A DNA stretch of 25,875 nt from an uncultured Muribaculaceae bacterium (GTDB taxonomy: Bacteria; Bacteroidota; Bacteroidia; Bacteroidales; Muribaculaceae): the NCBI GenBank assembly GCA_910583795.1, contig CAJTZQ010000030.1, forward strand, positions 1-25,875, written 5' to 3'. The notes beneath the pieces are model-generated. The model was not told the DNA's origin, ran no database searches, and was given only the letters and a program-made list of their open reading frames with translations. This document shows positions 23,368 to 25,875 of the stretch, in pieces (within the stretch, counting starts at the first letter, position 1; each line of letters opens with the position of its first letter). A program made the position numbers and the translations under genes.

Positions 23368-24810
23368 TTATTTCAACTGAACAAAAACAGGCATCCATGC
23401 CTTGACGGAAACCGGACGGGAAACTCCATCAACAGGAACTTCCGCATCAACATCGCTGAAAATGACTGCCACTTTATTTGAACTTTCAGGATCCTGTTTG
23501 GTGACCACCAACACGTTTACTCCATCTTTTGTCTTGATTTGATCGAATTTTGATTCACCCCTCCACATGGCTGGATTCTTGGAGCGGAACCTCATTGCAT
23601 TTGAAATATAGCCTGCAAGACGTCGCTCCCCTTCATTCCGTGGGGTGAGATGACCTGTGGTGCGTGCAATGTTATCTTTCTGAGCACCTATGGCATCGCG
23701 GGTATTGCCTGCAAATTCATCACCATAATAAAGCGTCACCGGACCCGAATATGCTGCAAGTATAGCATTTCTGGTCATCATCTTTTCATAATAGTAAGGA
23801 TCGGCAGGATCAAAATGATCGGCAAGTCTATAACCGTCATGGTTTGAAAGGAAAAGATTTGGCATTACCTCATCATTCAAATATCCGCGAACTGTCGGAG
23901 CAGACAACACGGTCATTACGTCAATCCACCCGTTCTCCAAACCTTCGGAAGAAGTTTCCTGCATGGCTCCACTTATAAGATCCTTTCCGTCGAAATCGAA
24001 AGCACTTAAAAGACCTCCGTCACGATACACTCCTTTATTGATGACTTCAGCAGTTCCCCAGTCTTCTCCGACCATATATCCGAGTGTTCCCCATTTCTCT
24101 CCACGCGCCTTACGCTTCGCGGTAAGCTCTTCTACGGCACCTCTGATTTCATTCCAATAATTATGTCCCCCTTGTGTAGCCTGATATGCCTGATCAAGAC
24201 GCCAGCCATCTATATCGAATTTGTCAATCCAATAAGTGGCAACTTCCTTAATATAATCAAGTGACCCGGGATAAGAAATATTACCTGTGCCACCCTCAGG
24301 ACCTCTGTCGCATTCAGTGACAGTCACATCAAGTTTATATCCGGATGGAGACGGCTCCGTGACACCTCCATGATGCCCGAACACTCCATCGAGGATGACA
24401 TAGATACCTCTTTTGTGAGCTTCATCGACCAGCTCCTTGAGATCCTCTTCCGTGCCGAAATGCGGATCAATAGCAAAGAAATTATTAGTAAAATAACCTG
24501 TTGACTGAAGTTTTTCTCCGCCCGAAGCAATAGAGCTATCGAAAATAGGAGTCATCCAGATTGCGTTCGCACCCATATCTTTGATATGGTCAAGTGAATT
24601 TATAATGCCCCGGAGATTTCCGTTTTTCATTGCATTATCAGGACCCCACATTGCGGTGTAACCTGTCGCACCCTTAGGATCATGTTGAAATGACGCGACC
24701 ATAACCTGATAGATTGTCAATTCCCGTGGATCACCGGTCAATCCATAGACATGCTGCACGCCAAACAGGCTTGCAAGCACCCCCAATAAAAATAATTTTA
24801 ATTTTTTCAT
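23368..24810 (-). CDS. GH13 alpha-amylase-family enzyme, secreted
   Basis: Predicted endo-acting alpha-glucan hydrolase, 480 residues, with a signal peptide (1-23, VYG-LT). The (beta/alpha)8 motifs are in order: region I DGVFGHHG (141-148), region II DGWRLDQAY with nucleophile Asp206 and Arg204, region III GYMVGEDWG with acid/base Glu249, region IV FLSNHDGY with Asp325. A short C-terminal beta domain follows (about 400-480). Region I has GHH where most amylases have NH, so subfamily and specificity are unclear. It has no PUL partners beside it and is separated from leuB by a hairpin and from the next gene by a 217-bp divergent spacer in which I see no clear promoter for this strand. Confidence 0.9.
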   Translation of the reverse strand: MKKLKLFLLGVLASLFGVQHVYGLTGDPRELTIYQVMVASFQHDPKGATGYTAMWGPDNAMKNGNLRGIINSLDHIKDMGANAIWMTPIFDSSIASGGEKLQSTGYFTNNFFAIDPHFGTEEDLKELVDEAHKRGIYVILDGVFGHHGGVTEPSPSGYKLDVTVTECDRGPEGGTGNISYPGSLDYIKEVATYWIDKFDIDGWRLDQAYQATQGGHNYWNEIRGAVEELTAKRKARGEKWGTLGYMVGEDWGTAEVINKGVYRDGGLLSAFDFDGKDLISGAMQETSSEGLENGWIDVMTVLSAPTVRGYLNDEVMPNLFLSNHDGYRLADHFDPADPYYYEKMMTRNAILAAYSGPVTLYYGDEFAGNTRDAIGAQKDNIARTTGHLTPRNEGERRLAGYISNAMRFRSKNPAMWRGESKFDQIKTKDGVNVLVVTKQDPESSNKVAVIFSDVDAEVPVDGVSRPVSVKAWMPVFVQLK

Positions 24811-24992
24811 ATTTGGTTAAGCAAAAAATTAAGTTTTCATGATTATCTTCGCATACAAAGATTCAAAGAATCCCTGTCCATCATTTTCATGAATGAAGTC
24901 GTTTTCATCTGCAAATTTAAAATTTCTTTTTGATAAAACCCAACCTACCGGTCTTTTTTATCATAAATGTTATTAATTATGAAAAAAAGTAT

Positions 24993-25000
24993 TATATTTG
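24993..25000 (+). promoter_or_regulatory. Predicted -7 box for the PD-(D/E)XK gene
   Basis: TATATTTG matches TAnnTTTG and is followed by an A/T-rich 27-nt stretch to the ATG at 25028. No convincing TTTG box is seen upstream. Confidence 0.5.
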
Positions 25001-25027
25001 CATTATAATTCAACGCATTGAAAAAAC

Positions 25028-25875
25028 ATGTCTCCAAATCATTTCTCTACAAATGGCACGTATATAGATCCCACAACAGATCCGGGATTTAAGATCCTGT
25101 TCGGGAGAGAGGCTCATAAGGAAGTTCTTATCGACTTTCTTAACGCCTTAATCATACGCAATGGAGATGACCCCATTGTTGATATCTATTATCTGGATAA
25201 AGAAAAGGTTAAAGAAAGAGAAGAGGAACGCACTTTGCTTTATGACATTCATTGCGAAACAAAATGCGGCAAGCGTTTCATTGTGGAGATGCAAAACGGG
25301 AAACAAGCGTTCTTTGTCAATAGAAGTCTCTATTATACTTCCAGAGCCGTTACAGAGCAAGGTAAAACTGATCGATGGGACTTTTCATTTATGCCGGTAT
25401 ATGGAGTCTTCCTGATGAATTTCTCACTTCCCGAACTCGGAGAATCTGCCATAGTTGACTGTTTGATATGGAATAAATCAACCGGCAAACAATTAACTCG
25501 ATCCATGTGTTGGACGTATATACAGCTTCCAAATTTCACTAAGCAGACTCCGGAAGAATGTGAAACTGATATCGACAAATGGTTGTATAACATTAAATAT
25601 ATGAATACTATGACCACAATGCCTTTTACTGTAGCTAAAGCTTTTCAACGACTTGAAAAGGTAAGTCGTGTTGAAAACCTCTCTGCTCCTGAGCGGAGAC
25701 AATATGAACGCGATTTAAAATTCTTCAGAGACTACGAGAATCGTATGAATTATGCCGAGACCCAAGGTCGAGCCCAAGGTATTGCTGAAGGTCGAGCCCA
25801 AGGTATTGCTGAAGGTCGCACCCAAGGTATTGCTGAAGGTCGCACCCAAGGTATTGCTGAAGGTCGCACCCAAGG
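25028..25875 (+). CDS. PD-(D/E)XK nuclease-family (Rpn-like) 'transposase', open at the right edge
   Basis: The frame starts at ATG 25028 (MSPNHFSTNGTYIDPTTDPGF...) and is still open at 25875 (282 codons). The N-terminus resembles the Rpn / PDDEXK_2 family: DPGFKILFG..., then LYDIHCETKCGKRFIVEMQN, giving the catalytic pattern Asp73...Glu87-x-Gln89 (E-x-Q replacing E-x-K), and RSLYYTSRAV. E. coli RpnA-type relatives are DNA endonucleases that promote recombination; many Bacteroidetes copies are labelled transposases without proof of movement. From residue 248 the protein is an octapeptide repeat (RAQGIAEG / RTQGIAEG) that continues off the window. No terminal inverted repeats or target duplication can be judged because the right end is missing. 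Confidence 0.85.
   Translation, partial: MSPNHFSTNGTYIDPTTDPGFKILFGREAHKEVLIDFLNALIIRNGDDPIVDIYYLDKEKVKEREEERTLLYDIHCETKCGKRFIVEMQNGKQAFFVNRSLYYTSRAVTEQGKTDRWDFSFMPVYGVFLMNFSLPELGESAIVDCLIWNKSTGKQLTRSMCWTYIQLPNFTKQTPEECETDIDKWLYNIKYMNTMTTMPFTVAKAFQRLEKVSRVENLSAPERRQYERDLKFFRDYENRMNYAETQGRAQGIAEGRAQGIAEGRTQGIAEGRTQGIAEGRTQ
25769..25875 (+). repeat. 24-bp in-frame tandem repeat in the PD-(D/E)XK gene
   Basis: Units at 25769, 25793, 25817 and 25841, plus 11 bases of a fifth at the edge. Units differ only at CGAGCC versus CGCACC (Ala or Thr). Near identity implies recent expansion by slippage or recombination. Confidence 0.95.

Overview
The window looks like chromosome from an anaerobic gut Bacteroidales, perhaps a Muribaculaceae-type genome. 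The evidence is a SusC-type TonB-dependent receptor, dense secreted glycoside hydrolases, promoter boxes of the Bacteroidetes form TAnnTTTG, poor Shine-Dalgarno signals, a Dcu transporter beside aspartase, and a PD-(D/E)XK 'transposase' typical of this group. There are no rRNA, tRNA or CRISPR features.

Region 1 (1-13592) is a plant-glycan utilisation locus in two diverging arms. The minus arm holds a GH127 lipoprotein followed by a SusC receptor whose reading frame stops early at the window edge. The plus arm holds GH97, GH43 (with a CBM32-like module and a LamG-like module) and a second GH127. The two GH127 enzymes imply removal of beta-L-arabinofuranose; GH97 looks like the retaining, alpha-galactosidase-type branch. 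Between the arms lies an inverted-duplicated control region (6136-6392): four CGTCCAAA boxes in mirror-image pairs, each pair spaced 21 bp, each pair ending exactly 30 bp from a TAnnTTTG box. Between GH127 and SusC sits a broken four-helix-bundle (S23-type) gene bracketed by inverted arrays of 7-bp repeats.

Region 2 (13605-18160) is a C4-dicarboxylate/aspartate module: an outer-membrane porin and a DcuB-like antiporter on the minus strand, diverging from aspartase (aspA). Together they fit aspartate uptake, deamination to fumarate and succinate exchange.

Region 3 (18248-23342) is leuC-leuD-cimA-leuB. The synthase in this operon matches citramalate synthase, not 2-isopropylmalate synthase, including the three pyruvate-pocket residues of the Leptospira enzyme. 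The operon therefore encodes the threonine-independent isoleucine route (pyruvate + acetyl-CoA to 2-oxobutyrate). It is preceded by a promoter, a 25-codon isoleucine-rich leader peptide (18307-18384), and mutually exclusive antiterminator and terminator hairpins: a complete candidate transcription attenuator, and the most interesting regulatory find here.

Region 4 (23368-25875) has a periplasmic GH13 amylase-like enzyme on the minus strand and, open at the right edge, a PD-(D/E)XK nuclease-family protein whose C-terminus is a 24-bp tandem repeat.

A theme across the window is that most spacers contain phased short-unit arrays (7-bp, in two places 9-bp), each with its own consensus, often running directly into or across stop codons. 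All calls are by eye from the sequence; no database search was run.
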